NCBI GenBank assembly: GCA_016208015.1 | Contig: JACQYW010000007.1 | Location: 1-64,000, forward strand | Source: Nitrosomonadales bacterium | Lineage (GTDB): Bacteria > Pseudomonadota > Gammaproteobacteria > Burkholderiales > Gallionellaceae | Reading direction: 5' to 3' | Length of the DNA stretch: 64,000 nt | Shown: piece after piece, positions 1-6,836 of the stretch | How the letters are laid out: every line of letters starts with the position of its first letter | How positions within the stretch are numbered: position 1 is the first letter of the stretch | The notes under the pieces: model-generated | Told to the model about the DNA's origin: nothing | Seen by the model: the letters and a program-made list of their open reading frames with translations, nothing else | Database searches by the model: none | Translations under genes and position numbers: made by a program

Positions 1-21
1 TACTTTACCCAGTAATTTCAT
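1..21 (-). CDS. Start of a minus-strand gene cut by the window edge (possible istA transposase)
   Basis: Only seven codons are visible (MKLLGKV). The ATG at 21-19 is preceded on the minus strand by AAGGAG with a 9-base spacing, which is a strong translation start. Its place just inside the multiple end repeats fits an IS21 istA gene. Seven residues cannot identify the protein, so this function is inferred from position only. Confidence 0.3.
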
Positions 22-41
22 GGTGATCATCTCCTTGGTTT

Positions 42-66
42 CTCCATTCCGAAAATCGGAATGGAG
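42..66. repeat. Perfect 11-bp inverted repeat with 3-base loop
   Basis: CTCCATTCCGA at 42-52 is repeated as its exact reverse complement at 56-66 around AAA. It lies in the 5' leader of the minus-strand gene that begins at 21. It could be an operator or a hairpin that shields the mobile element from outside transcription. The sequence does not decide between these. Confidence 0.7.
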
Positions 67-78
67 GAGGTTAATCAC

Positions 79-131
79 CTGGGTAATTTTCAGCGCGCAG
101 AGGCTAGGTTTTCTGGGTAATATTCAACGCG
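79..131. repeat. Two direct copies of a 19-bp box, probable transposase-binding repeats
   Basis: The boxes at 79-97 and 113-131 both begin CTGGGTAAT and end in CGCG, and differ at only two of 19 positions. Their start points are 34 bp apart. Spaced repeats of this kind are typical of the ends of IS21-family elements. Together with the TG/CA terminus at 139 they are the main evidence for a mobile-element end. Confidence 0.6.
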
Positions 132-140
132 TACCAACAC

Positions 141-386
141 CTATAGGTCATCCAGCGAAACCTCGACCGATTTCTCGGATTGACGCTCTTTGACCAAACG
201 CACAAGCGCCTGGTCGTCCAGTTGATCCATCATCGCCTCGAAGGCCGCCACGGGAACCAGGTACGCCGCAGGGCGATTGTGGTTAAGGATGGCAACTGCA
301 AAGCCTTCCGCACTCTGAATAATGGCCGAGGGATTTTTCTTCAATTCGCTGATACTGACTGATGCATTGGCATACAGCTGTTCCAT
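141..386 (-). CDS. StbD-like (Phd/YefM-type) antitoxin
   Basis: This 81-residue protein starts MEQLYANASVSISELKKNPS and ends in VSLDDL. That pattern fits StbD antitoxins of StbDE toxin-antitoxin pairs, in which StbE is a RelE/ParE-type toxin. The ATG at 386 is chosen because GGAGG lies five bases upstream; a TTG further upstream at 398 has no such site. The family normally has its toxin gene directly downstream. Here the stop codon (143-141) is followed one base later by the end of the putative insertion element, so no toxin gene is visible. The antitoxin may be an orphan, or the toxin may lie beyond the element. Confidence 0.75.
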   Translation of the reverse strand: MEQLYANASVSISELKKNPSAIIQSAEGFAVAILNHNRPAAYLVPVAAFEAMMDQLDDQALVRLVKERQSEKSVEVSLDDL

Positions 387-402
387 GGCGTCCTCCAATT
401 AA

Positions 403-432
403 GACCTAAATAATGACTTGATTATAGGTCAA
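403..432 (-). promoter_or_regulatory. Probable autoregulated promoter/operator of the StbD-like gene
   Basis: GACCTA at 403-408 and TAGGTC at 425-430 form an inverted repeat around AT-rich sequence. On the minus strand a perfect TATAAT occupies 426-421. No good -35 box is placed correctly, although TTGACC lies at 432-427. A palindrome over the -10 region just upstream of an antitoxin gene is the usual arrangement for autorepression. Confidence 0.45.
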
Positions 433-549
433 TCCATCTTGTCGTGACTTGTAACTTTCGTCCTTCTATCCAGCTCGCGCAGGGAAGGGTAGGTAGATTC
501 TTGGGCATGGTGGGGTATCCACAATTTGTGGTCACCTTACCCAACCCCG

Positions 550-1044
550 TCAAGCAATACCCGCCTGCTCCAGCGTGGCGACCGGCAAATACAACGACAG
601 CGGACTATCCACGCAAGCGATGAATCCCAGCCTGGTATAGAACGCTTTGGCCTTGTCGTGTTTGGCATCAACCACGACGGCATACAGCCCCACGCGTTGC
701 GAGAATTCCACGGCCAAGCGCAATGCGAACGCCAGCAAGTCTTGACCGGTGCCTTTGCCCTGATGCTGCGCATCCACCGCCAAGCGGCCAATGCGCAGGA
801 TGGGGGCGGGATGGCGCGGTAGTTTTGATTGGGCGGGCAGCGATGCCGTGGCAATCTGGCCCGCACTTACGGTGACGAAGCCGGTGACGGTTGTGCCGTC
901 TTCCGCCAGCGCCACATAGGTTTTGCCGAAACCGCGCCGTTGTTGCTGGCCCGCCTGACGCTGCAAGAATTCGTTCAACGCCGCATCGCCGCAATCAAAG
1001 CCGTTGCGGTTGTGCTGCTTGCCGAGCAGTTGGATGACTGCCAC
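550..1044 (-). CDS. GNAT-family acetyltransferase toxin (TacT-like)
   Basis: This 164-residue protein carries the GNAT acetyl-CoA signature: IGRLAVDAQHQGKGTGQDLL with the Q-x-x-G-x-G loop, followed by VVVDAKHDKAKAFYTRLGF. TacT-type toxins are stand-alone acetyltransferases that acetylate the amino group of charged tRNAs and block translation. The gene starts with GTG two bases after the stop of a DUF1778 antitoxin gene, the standard order for TacAT pairs. The pair sits next to a second antitoxin gene and a mobile-element end, consistent with an acquired patch. Substrate specificity cannot be read from the sequence. Confidence 0.85.
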   Translation of the reverse strand: MAVIQLLGKQHNRNGFDCGDAALNEFLQRQAGQQQRRGFGKTYVALAEDGTTVTGFVTVSAGQIATASLPAQSKLPRHPAPILRIGRLAVDAQHQGKGTGQDLLAFALRLAVEFSQRVGLYAVVVDAKHDKAKAFYTRLGFIACVDSPLSLYLPVATLEQAGIA

Positions 1045-1046
1045 GT

Positions 1047-1313
1047 TTACCGGCGCGTCATGAGTTTGCGCAAGGCGGCTTTGGGTTTGGGCGGCTTTTC
1101 TACCGAGGATGCGAACGCTTCAAAGTCGCGCTGGGTGAGCATAAGCGTGTCGTAGTCCGACACCACTCGCCGCGCCGCCTCGTATGCGTTTTGCAGCATG
1201 AAGCCGGAGACGGTTGTCCCCATCAGCGCGGCGGCGCGTTCGATCATGGCTTTGGCATCGGCGCTGGTGCGCAAATTGATGCGCGACGATTCATTGCTTG
1301 TGATTGCCGACAT
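1047..1313 (-). CDS. DUF1778 ribbon-helix-helix antitoxin (TacA-like)
   Basis: This 88-residue protein has an N-terminal ribbon-helix-helix segment (SSRINLRTSADAKAMIERAA) that binds operator DNA as a dimer. Its C-terminal tail, ending KPKAALRKLMTRR, is of the kind that wraps GNAT toxins. The start MSAITSNES is chosen over an upstream in-frame ATG because it fits the family and the promoter position. The gene precedes the GNAT toxin by two bases and would be co-transcribed with it. In this family the antitoxin-toxin complex represses its own promoter. Confidence 0.85.
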   Translation of the reverse strand: MSAITSNESSRINLRTSADAKAMIERAAALMGTTVSGFMLQNAYEAARRVVSDYDTLMLTQRDFEAFASSVEKPPKPKAALRKLMTRR

Positions 1314-1326
1314 GGTTGTTACTCCT

Positions 1327-1355
1327 GATATATCGATGCAGGCATTGTACGTCAA
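1327..1355 (-). promoter_or_regulatory. Sigma-70 promoter of the TacAT-like pair
   Basis: On the minus strand TTGACG (1355-1350) and TATATC (1332-1327) are separated by exactly 17 bases. The start of transcription would fall near 1320, only about seven bases before the ATG at 1313. The AGGAG at 1326-1322 would then lie largely upstream of the transcript, so the mRNA would be nearly leaderless unless another start is used. Confidence 0.6.
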
Positions 1356-1452
1356 TTTTACGCACGCGGACAATGCGTGTTTCAGCTTCCGGTTTGGTTA
1401 CAAGGCGGCTATCCGGGGCCAATCAGGTCAGGGGATTTCGGGTTTCAGCGGA

Positions 1453-1458
1453 TATAAT
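1453..1458 (+). promoter_or_regulatory. Consensus -10 box placed for a near-leaderless transcript
   Basis: A perfect TATAAT ends eight bases before the ATG at 1467. Transcription would start almost at the codon itself, and no ribosome-binding site is present. No clear -35 box is found at 16-18 bases. The string TATAATCGCGC is repeated before the next gene. Confidence 0.5.
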
Positions 1459-1466
1459 CGCGCGCC

Positions 1467-1724
1467 ATGATCTGCCGCCCCCACTGCGCCGCCTGCTGCA
1501 TCGCGCCCTCCATCACCTCTCCCCTGCCCGGCATGCCGAATGGCAAACCCGCCGGGGTGCCGTGCGTGCAGCTAGATGACGAGTTGCGCTGCAAGGTGTT
1601 CGGCCAGCCGCAGCGCCCGGCCTTTTGCGGCGGGTTGCAGCCTTCTGCGGAGATGTGTGGAACTTCGCGCGAGGAGGCGATGGTTTGGTTATCGCGGCTG
1701 GAGCGGGCGACTCAGCCGGTATAA
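1467..1724 (+). CDS. YkgJ-family cysteine-cluster protein
   Basis: This small 85-residue protein opens with the cysteine cluster CRPHCAACC and has further cysteines near residues 33, 43, 54 and 64. This matches the YkgJ zinc/iron-chelating family, whose biochemical role is unknown. It begins directly downstream of a TATAAT box and lacks a Shine-Dalgarno site. Its stop codon (1722-1724) lies inside the TATAAT of the following DUF1289 gene. The two cysteine-rich proteins may act together, but only adjacency suggests this. Confidence 0.75.
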   Translation: MICRPHCAACCIAPSITSPLPGMPNGKPAGVPCVQLDDELRCKVFGQPQRPAFCGGLQPSAEMCGTSREEAMVWLSRLERATQPV

Positions 1725-1725
1725 T
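1720..1725 (+). promoter_or_regulatory. -10 box overlapping the YkgJ stop codon, leaderless start for the next gene
   Basis: TATAAT at 1720-1725 contains the TAA stop of the upstream gene. Six bases separate it from the ATG at 1732, so the expected transcription start is the A of the start codon. No well-placed -35 box or ribosome-binding site is visible. Confidence 0.5.
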
Positions 1726-1731
1726 CGCGCC

Positions 1732-1947
1732 ATGCTTGCTACCGACTCTTTTCCCGAAATCACTTCCGATTCGCCTTGCATCGGCCATTGCACGACGGTG
1801 CTGGGCGATGATGTCTGCCGCAGTTGTTTGCGCACTTTTGATGAGGTGGCGCGCTGGCTGGAGATGAGTGAGGAGGAGCGGCGGGGGGTGAATCGGCGGA
1901 TTGCTTTGCTTGCAAACAAGCTGCCGGGTTCGCAAAAGAACATTTGA
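1732..1947 (+). CDS. DUF1289 domain protein
   Basis: This 71-residue protein contains SPCIGHCTTVLGDDVCRSC and then RTFDEVARWLEMSEEERR, the full DUF1289 signature of four cysteines plus a Trp/Glu-rich helix. The family is thought to bind metal through its cysteines, but no function is established. The chosen ATG follows a TATAAT box by six bases and discards a longer upstream reading frame that overlaps the YkgJ gene. The next gene, uppP, is separated by repeat sequence, so they are probably not one operon. Confidence 0.8.
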   Translation: MLATDSFPEITSDSPCIGHCTTVLGDDVCRSCLRTFDEVARWLEMSEEERRGVNRRIALLANKLPGSQKNI

Positions 1948-1950
1948 GTT

Positions 1951-1978
1951 CACCCTTCGACAGGCTCAGGGCGAACGG
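1951..1978. repeat. Dispersed-type intergenic repeat (TTCGACAGGCTCAGGGCGAA)
   Basis: The segment contains TTCGACAGGCTCAGGGCGAA, which resembles short repeats scattered through many proteobacterial genomes. A T-run follows at 1981-1987, so it might also serve as a weak terminator for the DUF1289 gene. It occurs once in this window. Confidence 0.4.
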
Positions 1979-1992
1979 CATTTTTTTATTTA

Positions 1993-2021
1993 CTGGATTC
2001 CGGCCTTCGCCGGAATGACGG
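1993..2021. repeat. Single REP-like palindrome
   Basis: The sequence runs CTGGATTCCGGCCTTCGCCG and closes with GAATGACGG. ATTCCGGC pairs with GCCGGAAT around a short loop. The same CTGGAT...ATGAC frame, with different but still complementary stem bases, recurs near 48.2 kb and 53.7 kb. It lies immediately upstream of uppP and takes up the space where a leader would be. Confidence 0.65.
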
Positions 2022-2027
2022 AACCAT

Positions 2028-2855
2028 ATGGACATCCTCATACTCATTAAAGCCGCCATCATGGGCGTGGTCGAGGGTCTGACCGAGTTTTTGCCGATCT
2101 CTTCCACCGGGCATCTGATCCTGGCGGGTGATCTGCTCGGTTTTAATGACGAGCGCGGCAAGGTGTTTGAGATCGTGATCCAGTTTGCGGCGATCCTGGC
2201 GGTGTGCTGGGAATATCGGGCAAAATTGACTGCGGTGGCATCGGGGCTGGTGCGCAAGGAGGAAGCGGCGCAGCGCTTCACCTTTAACCTGTTCATCGCA
2301 TTTCTGCCGTTGGCGATTTTGGGTCTGACGTTTGGCAAGGCGATCAAAGCGAATCTGTTTTCGCCGGTGCCGGTGGCGCTGGCGTTCATCGTCGGCGGTT
2401 TCATCATCTTGTGGGCGGAGAGGCGCAAGCATTCCGAGCACATCGTGAGCGTGGATGACATGCACTGGAAGGATGCGTTGAAGATGGGTTTTGCACAGGC
2501 GCTGGCGCTGATTCCCGGCACTTCGCGTTCGGGGGCGACGATCATTGGCGGTTTGTTCCTTGGGCTGTCGCGCAAGGCGGCGGCGGAGTTTTCGTTCTTT
2601 CTCGCCATCCCGACGCTGGGTGCGGCGACGGTGTATGAGGTGATCAAGTATCGCGACCAGTTCCATGCCGATGATCTGGGCATCTTTCTGGTGGGTTCGG
2701 TCGCTTCATTCATTAGCGCATTTTTGTGTGTGCGCTGGCTGTTGCGCTATATCAGCCATCACGATTTCACGGTGTTCGCGTGGTATCGGATTGCGTTCGG
2801 TTTGATCGTGCTGGCAACCGCTTACGGCGGATTGGTGGACTGGTCGAAGTCATAA
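2028..2855 (+). CDS. uppP: Undecaprenyl-diphosphatase UppP (BacA)
   Basis: UppP dephosphorylates undecaprenyl pyrophosphate to recycle the lipid carrier for peptidoglycan and other surface polymers, in the inner membrane. The 275-residue length is normal. Both family motifs are present: [17 protein letters not shown] near residues 16-32 and [10 protein letters not shown] near residue 164. The chain is hydrophobic throughout, with about eight membrane segments. The ribosome-binding site is weak and a REP-like palindrome ends six bases before the start. The name BacA reflects bacitracin resistance on overexpression. A terminator follows. Confidence 0.97.
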   Translation: MDILILIKAAIMGVVEGLTEFLPISSTGHLILAGDLLGFNDERGKVFEIVIQFAAILAVCWEYRAKLTAVASGLVRKEEAAQRFTFNLFIAFLPLAILGLTFGKAIKANLFSPVPVALAFIVGGFIILWAERRKHSEHIVSVDDMHWKDALKMGFAQALALIPGTSRSGATIIGGLFLGLSRKAAAEFSFFLAIPTLGAATVYEVIKYRDQFHADDLGIFLVGSVASFISAFLCVRWLLRYISHHDFTVFAWYRIAFGLIVLATAYGGLVDWSKS

Positions 2856-2884
2856 AAAATGCCCGCGCTCGGCGGGCATTTTCT
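2856..2884. terminator. Bidirectional Rho-independent terminator between uppP and the rhodanese gene
   Basis: ATGCCCGC and GCGGGCAT form an 8-bp stem around GCTCG, flanked by an A-run at 2855-2858 and a T-run at 2879-2882. The symmetric A and T tracts allow it to end both the plus-strand uppP transcript and the converging minus-strand gene. Confidence 0.85.
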
Positions 2885-2901
2885 TCACGGGAACCAAAGA
2901 C

Positions 2902-3354
2902 TCAGCTCTGCTCCCAGGGCAAGCCGGCCAAACGCCAGCCGTTCTTCTTGTTGCGCTGGTTGCCCGCATCCTTATCGCCTTCGAAACCTTCCAGAATGTT
3001 GAAGCAGGTGTTGTAGCCGGCCTGCGTCGCGACCATGGCCGCGGCATGCGAACGGTGTGCGCTGCGGCAAAGGAACAAGACCATTGCCTCTTTTTCGACT
3101 TGTTGCTCCAGCGCCGCCATGAAGTTCGGGTTCTGTTTCATGCCGGGATAGCTCAACCATTCGATCTCGACCGCGCCGGGGACGCGTCCGACCCAGTCGA
3201 TCTCGGCGCGCGTGCGCACGTCGACGATCTTTACGCCGGGAGCGGTGCGCATCAGCTCGAAGGCCTCCCGCGGCGTCACGGCGCCCGCATACGGCAGGTT
3301 AAGTTCTTTCCCGCGCTGTTGTGCGGCCTGTAGAATCTCGGTGATCTTTCCCAT
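2902..3354 (-). CDS. Rhodanese-like domain protein
   Basis: This 150-residue single-domain rhodanese has the substrate-binding start VKIVDVRTRAEIDWVGRVPGA and the active-site loop LCRSAHRS, with Cys96 as the persulfide-forming residue. Rhodaneses move sulfane sulfur between carriers; the natural donor and acceptor here are unknown. The N-terminal 25 residues form a short helical lead, and no signal peptide is seen, so it should be cytoplasmic. It converges on uppP through a shared terminator and diverges from the CDF exporter gene. Confidence 0.88.
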   Translation of the reverse strand: MGKITEILQAAQQRGKELNLPYAGAVTPREAFELMRTAPGVKIVDVRTRAEIDWVGRVPGAVEIEWLSYPGMKQNPNFMAALEQQVEKEAMVLFLCRSAHRSHAAAMVATQAGYNTCFNILEGFEGDKDAGNQRNKKNGWRLAGLPWEQS

Positions 3355-3428
3355 TTTCTTTCCAGTGTTTAACCTTTAACTCGCCGGTGCTATCCTGCAC
3401 GGCACGCCTGCATACTATCCCAACAATA

Positions 3429-4604
3429 ATGAAAAATCACACGCACACTCACGCCCACGACAAATCGGCAGCCTTCGAACCGGCACACCCGGTGCGCTTC
3501 GCTGCGGCGCGCAAGAGCACCTGGGTGAGCATCTTCATCAATCTGGGACTGACCGTGATGCAGGTGCTGGGCGGTTTCTTCGGCAAGTCGCAATCGCTGA
3601 TGGCCGACGGCCTGCATTCGCTGGCCGACCTGATCTCCGATGTGCTGGTGCTGTTCGCCAACCGCCACGGCAACAAGCACGCAGACGCCAACCACCCCTA
3701 CGGTCACGCGCGCATCGAGACGGCTGCCTCGCTGGTCCTCGGTGTCAGTCTCGCCGCGCTCGGCGTCGGCCTGCTGATCTCCGCCGGCATACGCCTGCAG
3801 CATCCCGAACATGTGCAGGCCGTACAGCCCTTCACGCTGTGGGTCGCCGCCATCGCGCTTGCCGCCAAGGAAGGCATGTTCCGCTATATGCTGGCAGTCG
3901 CGCAGCGCGTGCGCTCGCAGATGCTGGTGGCGAACGCCTGGCATGCGCGTTCCGATGCCGCCTCTTCGCTGGTGGTCATCGTCGGTATCGTCGGCAATCT
4001 GCTGGGCTACACCTTCCTCGATCTGGTCGCTGCCGCCGTGGTCGGTGTGATGATCGCCTACATGGGCATCCAGTTCGCGCGCGACGCGATGCTCGAACTG
4101 GTCGACACCGGACTCGACCAGGAAGAAGTCCGCGCCATCCGCAATACCCTGAAGGCGGTCCCCGGAGTGATGGGCCTGCATGAACTGCGTACGCGCAAGA
4201 TGGCCGACAACGCGCTGGTCGATGCACACATCATGGTCGATCCCAAGGTCAGCGTATCGGAAGGACATTACATCGCCGAGGCGGCACGCACTGCGGTTCT
4301 GAACGGGCATCATGTGATGGATGTCATGGTGCATATCGATCCCGAGGACGATGCGAAAGCCAAACCCAACGCACATCTGCCGCAACGGCATTTGCTGATT
4401 GCGCACCTCAACAGTCGTCTGGGTTCTGAACTGCCGCACTCGACCCGTGTCGTGCTGCATTATCTGGGCGGCAATGTGGAGGCCGAACTGCTGCTCGATG
4501 CCCCCGTGGACATCGCTTCCTTGCAACGCAAATGCACCGCCATCACGGTCGATGACCCCTATTTCCGCAACATCGTGATCTACCAGAGCGGCGCACCAAT
4601 TTAG
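3429..4604 (+). CDS. Cation diffusion facilitator (CDF) family metal exporter
   Basis: CDF proteins export divalent metals such as Zn2+, Fe2+, Mn2+ or Cd2+ in exchange for protons across the inner membrane. The 391-residue protein starts with a His-rich stretch (MKNHTHTHAHDK). It has six predicted membrane segments and the two metal-site motifs HSLADLISD and HARSDAASS. A cytoplasmic dimerisation domain follows (HIMVDPKVSVSEGHY). About 90 extra residues after that domain make it longer than FieF-type members, and their role is unclear. The MKNH start is chosen because it begins the His-rich N-terminus. The metal specificity cannot be assigned from sequence alone. Confidence 0.9.
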   Translation: MKNHTHTHAHDKSAAFEPAHPVRFAAARKSTWVSIFINLGLTVMQVLGGFFGKSQSLMADGLHSLADLISDVLVLFANRHGNKHADANHPYGHARIETAASLVLGVSLAALGVGLLISAGIRLQHPEHVQAVQPFTLWVAAIALAAKEGMFRYMLAVAQRVRSQMLVANAWHARSDAASSLVVIVGIVGNLLGYTFLDLVAAAVVGVMIAYMGIQFARDAMLELVDTGLDQEEVRAIRNTLKAVPGVMGLHELRTRKMADNALVDAHIMVDPKVSVSEGHYIAEAARTAVLNGHHVMDVMVHIDPEDDAKAKPNAHLPQRHLLIAHLNSRLGSELPHSTRVVLHYLGGNVEAELLLDAPVDIASLQRKCTAITVDDPYFRNIVIYQSGAPI

Positions 4605-4608
4605 TGCA
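4592..4608. promoter_or_regulatory. Probable NtrC (GlnG) binding site upstream of glnA
   Basis: CGCACCAATTTAGTGCA matches the NtrC consensus TGCACC-N4-TGGTGCA at all but two fixed positions. It lies about 95-110 bp upstream of the -24/-12 promoter at 4704, a normal enhancer distance. It overlaps the stop codon of the CDF gene. The ntrC gene itself is 3.3 kb downstream. Confidence 0.65.
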
Positions 4609-4620
4609 TCACTCCCGGAC

Positions 4621-4641
4621 CGCGCCCCATTCGGGGGCGCG
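4621..4641. terminator. GC-rich hairpin after the CDF gene, possible weak terminator
   Basis: CGCGCCCC and GGGGCGCG pair around five bases. No T-run follows, so it is not a classical intrinsic terminator. It separates the CDF gene from the glnA promoter and lies between the NtrC site and the sigma-54 promoter. Confidence 0.4.
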
Positions 4642-4703
4642 CTATGCTGCGCCCACCTCAAGGCAAATATGGCACAATGCGCGTCTTGCTAGATTCAGGG
4701 TGA

Positions 4704-4719
4704 TGGCACAGTTTCTGCT
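4704..4719 (+). promoter_or_regulatory. Sigma-54 (-24/-12) promoter of glnA
   Basis: TGGCACAGTTTCTGCT matches the sigma-54 consensus TGGCAC-N5-TTGCW with one mismatch, keeping the invariant GG and GC at the right spacing. Transcription would start near 4731, leaving a leader of about 60 bases before the glnA ATG at 4794. The NtrC-type site upstream makes this a typical nitrogen-regulated promoter. Confidence 0.75.
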
Positions 4720-4793
4720 GTATGGGAGCTTGTTCCATCAATCGGTTCGTTTCACAAAACAGCTTCGTTTTAATTATCTTGGGAGATTCGAGT

Positions 4794-6209
4794 ATGTCTA
4801 AAACCGCCGCCGACGTTCTGAAAATGATCAAAGAACAAGGCATCAAGTTTGTTGATCTGCGCTTCACCGACACCAAAGGCAAGGAACAGCACGTTGGCGT
4901 GCCTGTTTCCCACTTCGACGCCGACAAGTTCGAAACCGGCCACGCGTTCGATGGTTCTTCCATCGCCGGCTGGAAAGGTATCCAGGCTTCCGACATGCTG
5001 TTGCTGCCGGATCCCGATTCCGTCTACCTCGACCCGTTCTTCGACGAGCCGACCCTGGTGATGTCCTGCGACGTCATCGAGCCGACCGACGGCAAGGGTT
5101 ACGACCGCGACCCGCGCTCCATCGCCAAGCGCGCTGAAGCCTACCTGAAGTCTTCCGGTATCGGCGACACCGCTTACTTCGGTCCGGAACCCGAATTCTT
5201 CATTTTCGACTCCGTGCAATGGCACATCGACATGTCCGGCTGCTCGGTCAAGATCAACTCCGAAGAAGCTGCCTGGGCGACCGGCCACTCCTTCGAAGGC
5301 GGCAACACCGGCCACCGTCCGATGGTCAAAGGCGGCTATTTCCCCGTTCCTCCCGTTGACAGCCTGAACGACATCCGCGCCGCGATGGTCATCGCGCTGG
5401 AAGAGATCGGCATCCCGGTCGAAGTGCACCACCACGAAGTCGCGACAGCCGGCCAGTGCGAACTGGGCACCATGTTCAACACGCTGACCAAGCGCGCCGA
5501 CTGGACCCAGACCCTGAAGTACGTGGTGCAGAACGTTGCCCACCAGTATGGCAAGACAGCTACTTTCATGCCCAAGCCCATCGTTGGCGACAACGGTTCC
5601 GGCATGCACGTTCACCAGTCCATCTGGAAGGGCGGCAAGAACCTGTTCGCAGGCAACGGCTATGCCGGTCTGTCCGAAACTGCCCTGTTCTACATCGGCG
5701 GTATCATCAAGCACGCCAAGGCACTGAACGCGATCACCAACCCCGGCACCAACAGCTACAAGCGTCTGGTTCCGCACTACGAAGCACCGGTGAAACTGGC
5801 TTATTCCGCCAAAAATCGTTCCGCTTCGATCCGTATCCCGCACGTTTCCAGCGACAAGGCACGCCGTATCGAGACACGTTTCCCGGATCCTTCCGCCAAC
5901 CCGTACCTGTGCTTCGCCGCGCTGATGATGGCCGGTCTGGACGGCATCCAGAACAAGATCCACCCCGGAGATCCCGCGGACAAGAACCTGTACGACCTGC
6001 CGCCGGAAGAAGATGCAAAGATCCCGACCGTGTGCGCTTCTCTGGATGAAGCCCTGGCAGCGCTGGACAAGGACCGCGAGTTCCTGACCCGCGGCGGTGT
6101 GTTCTCCAGCGACTTCATCGATGCATACATCGAACTAAAGATGGATGAAGTGAACCGCATCCGCATGACGACCCACCCGGTCGAGTTCGACATGTACTAC
6201 AGCCTCTAA
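4794..6209 (+). CDS. glnA: Glutamine synthetase type I
   Basis: GlnA makes glutamine from glutamate, ammonia and ATP as a cytoplasmic dodecamer and is the entry point for ammonium. The 471-residue length is that of the GSI-beta class. The C-terminal NLYDLPPEE motif places the adenylylation tyrosine at residue 400, so activity is probably controlled by GlnE. The start [10 protein letters not shown] is chosen because GGGAG lies upstream and it fits the family; an upstream in-frame ATG at 4722 is rejected. Sigma-54 and NtrC sites precede the gene and ntrBC follow, forming the classic glnA-ntrB-ntrC module with one extra gene inserted. Confidence 0.98.
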   Translation: MSKTAADVLKMIKEQGIKFVDLRFTDTKGKEQHVGVPVSHFDADKFETGHAFDGSSIAGWKGIQASDMLLLPDPDSVYLDPFFDEPTLVMSCDVIEPTDGKGYDRDPRSIAKRAEAYLKSSGIGDTAYFGPEPEFFIFDSVQWHIDMSGCSVKINSEEAAWATGHSFEGGNTGHRPMVKGGYFPVPPVDSLNDIRAAMVIALEEIGIPVEVHHHEVATAGQCELGTMFNTLTKRADWTQTLKYVVQNVAHQYGKTATFMPKPIVGDNGSGMHVHQSIWKGGKNLFAGNGYAGLSETALFYIGGIIKHAKALNAITNPGTNSYKRLVPHYEAPVKLAYSAKNRSASIRIPHVSSDKARRIETRFPDPSANPYLCFAALMMAGLDGIQNKIHPGDPADKNLYDLPPEEDAKIPTVCASLDEALAALDKDREFLTRGGVFSSDFIDAYIELKMDEVNRIRMTTHPVEFDMYYSL

Positions 6210-6230
6210 GCAACACAGAGGTTAATGGGA

Positions 6231-6259
6231 ACGGAGCCTCAGGGCTCCGTTTCTTTTTG
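6231..6259 (+). terminator. Rho-independent terminator after glnA
   Basis: ACGGAGCC and GGCTCCGT form a perfect 8-bp stem with a TCAG loop, followed by TTCTTTTTG. It should let glnA be expressed at high level separately from the downstream DUF4124 and ntrBC genes. Confidence 0.9.
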
Positions 6260-6324
6260 TGGCTACGTCTTTTCAGCACGCCCCCCTTAACCTATACTGC
6301 GCCCACTGTTTTCAAGGTCACATC

Positions 6325-6798
6325 ATGAAACTACGTCATTTGTTCGTTCTGAGTTGCGCGGCGACCTACGCCATCAGCGCGCACGCGGAGATCTACAAAC
6401 GTGTGGACGAAGACGGCCATGTCACCTATTCCAGCACCCCCATCAAGGGCGGCAAGAAACTCCACCTCGAGCCTTTACCAACCATGGCGCCACCGCCAAA
6501 ACAGAACAAGGCCGCCGAAAATTTCCCGCGCGTGAATTCGGACACACAGACGCGCCGTGACGATACCCGCCGCAAGATACTGGAAGACGAATTCGCTACC
6601 GAACAAAAAGCACTGGAACAGGCACGCCTCAAGCTGCAGGAAGCCAAGGACAATCCCGAGATCTCCAAGGGACCGAACGGCCAGACCTTCCGCAACATGG
6701 CGAAATACGAAGAAAAAGTGAACGCGGCACAAGAAGAAGTGACGGCTCACGAGAAGAATGTCGAAGCGCTGCAGACCGAGCTTTCCAACCTCAAGTAA
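6325..6798 (+). CDS. DUF4124 domain periplasmic protein with coiled coil
   Basis: The 157-residue protein begins with a signal peptide ending near AHA|EIYK and then the DUF4124 motif IYKRVDEDGHVTYSSTPIKGG. Residues 80-157 are rich in Glu, Lys and Ala with heptad spacing, predicting a long coiled coil. DUF4124 has no known activity. The MKLRHLF start is chosen because it begins the signal peptide. The gene lies between the glnA terminator and ntrB, but nothing in the sequence ties it to nitrogen control. A second DUF4124 protein occurs at 10950-11459. Confidence 0.85.
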   Translation: MKLRHLFVLSCAATYAISAHAEIYKRVDEDGHVTYSSTPIKGGKKLHLEPLPTMAPPPKQNKAAENFPRVNSDTQTRRDDTRRKILEDEFATEQKALEQARLKLQEAKDNPEISKGPNGQTFRNMAKYEEKVNAAQEEVTAHEKNVEALQTELSNLK

Positions 6799-6836
6799 CA
6801 GCCACGCGTGGCATGTTTTCTGCTTTGTAGACTGAC

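Larger units (their letters stand above)
1..139. mobile_element. Probable terminus of an IS21-family insertion sequence (rest lies left of the window)
   Basis: Read on the minus strand from position 139, the segment starts TGTTGG and holds two copies of a 19-bp box ending in ATTACCCAG (131-113 and 97-79). IS21-type elements typically have ends starting TG and carrying several such internal repeats. A minus-strand start codon with a good ribosome site follows at 21, where istA would be expected. The outer end falls one base before the stop codon of the neighbouring antitoxin gene. No transposase body is visible, so the family call rests on end structure alone. Confidence 0.45.

Noticed and set aside
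3390..4661. A 423-codon minus-strand frame opposite the CDF gene
   Set aside because: It mirrors a clear CDF gene and is rich in His, Gln and Asp from antisense codons.
4674..4697. TGGCACAATGCGCGTCTTGC as a second sigma-54 promoter
   Set aside because: The spacing between the GG and GC elements is about five bases too long for a -24/-12 promoter.
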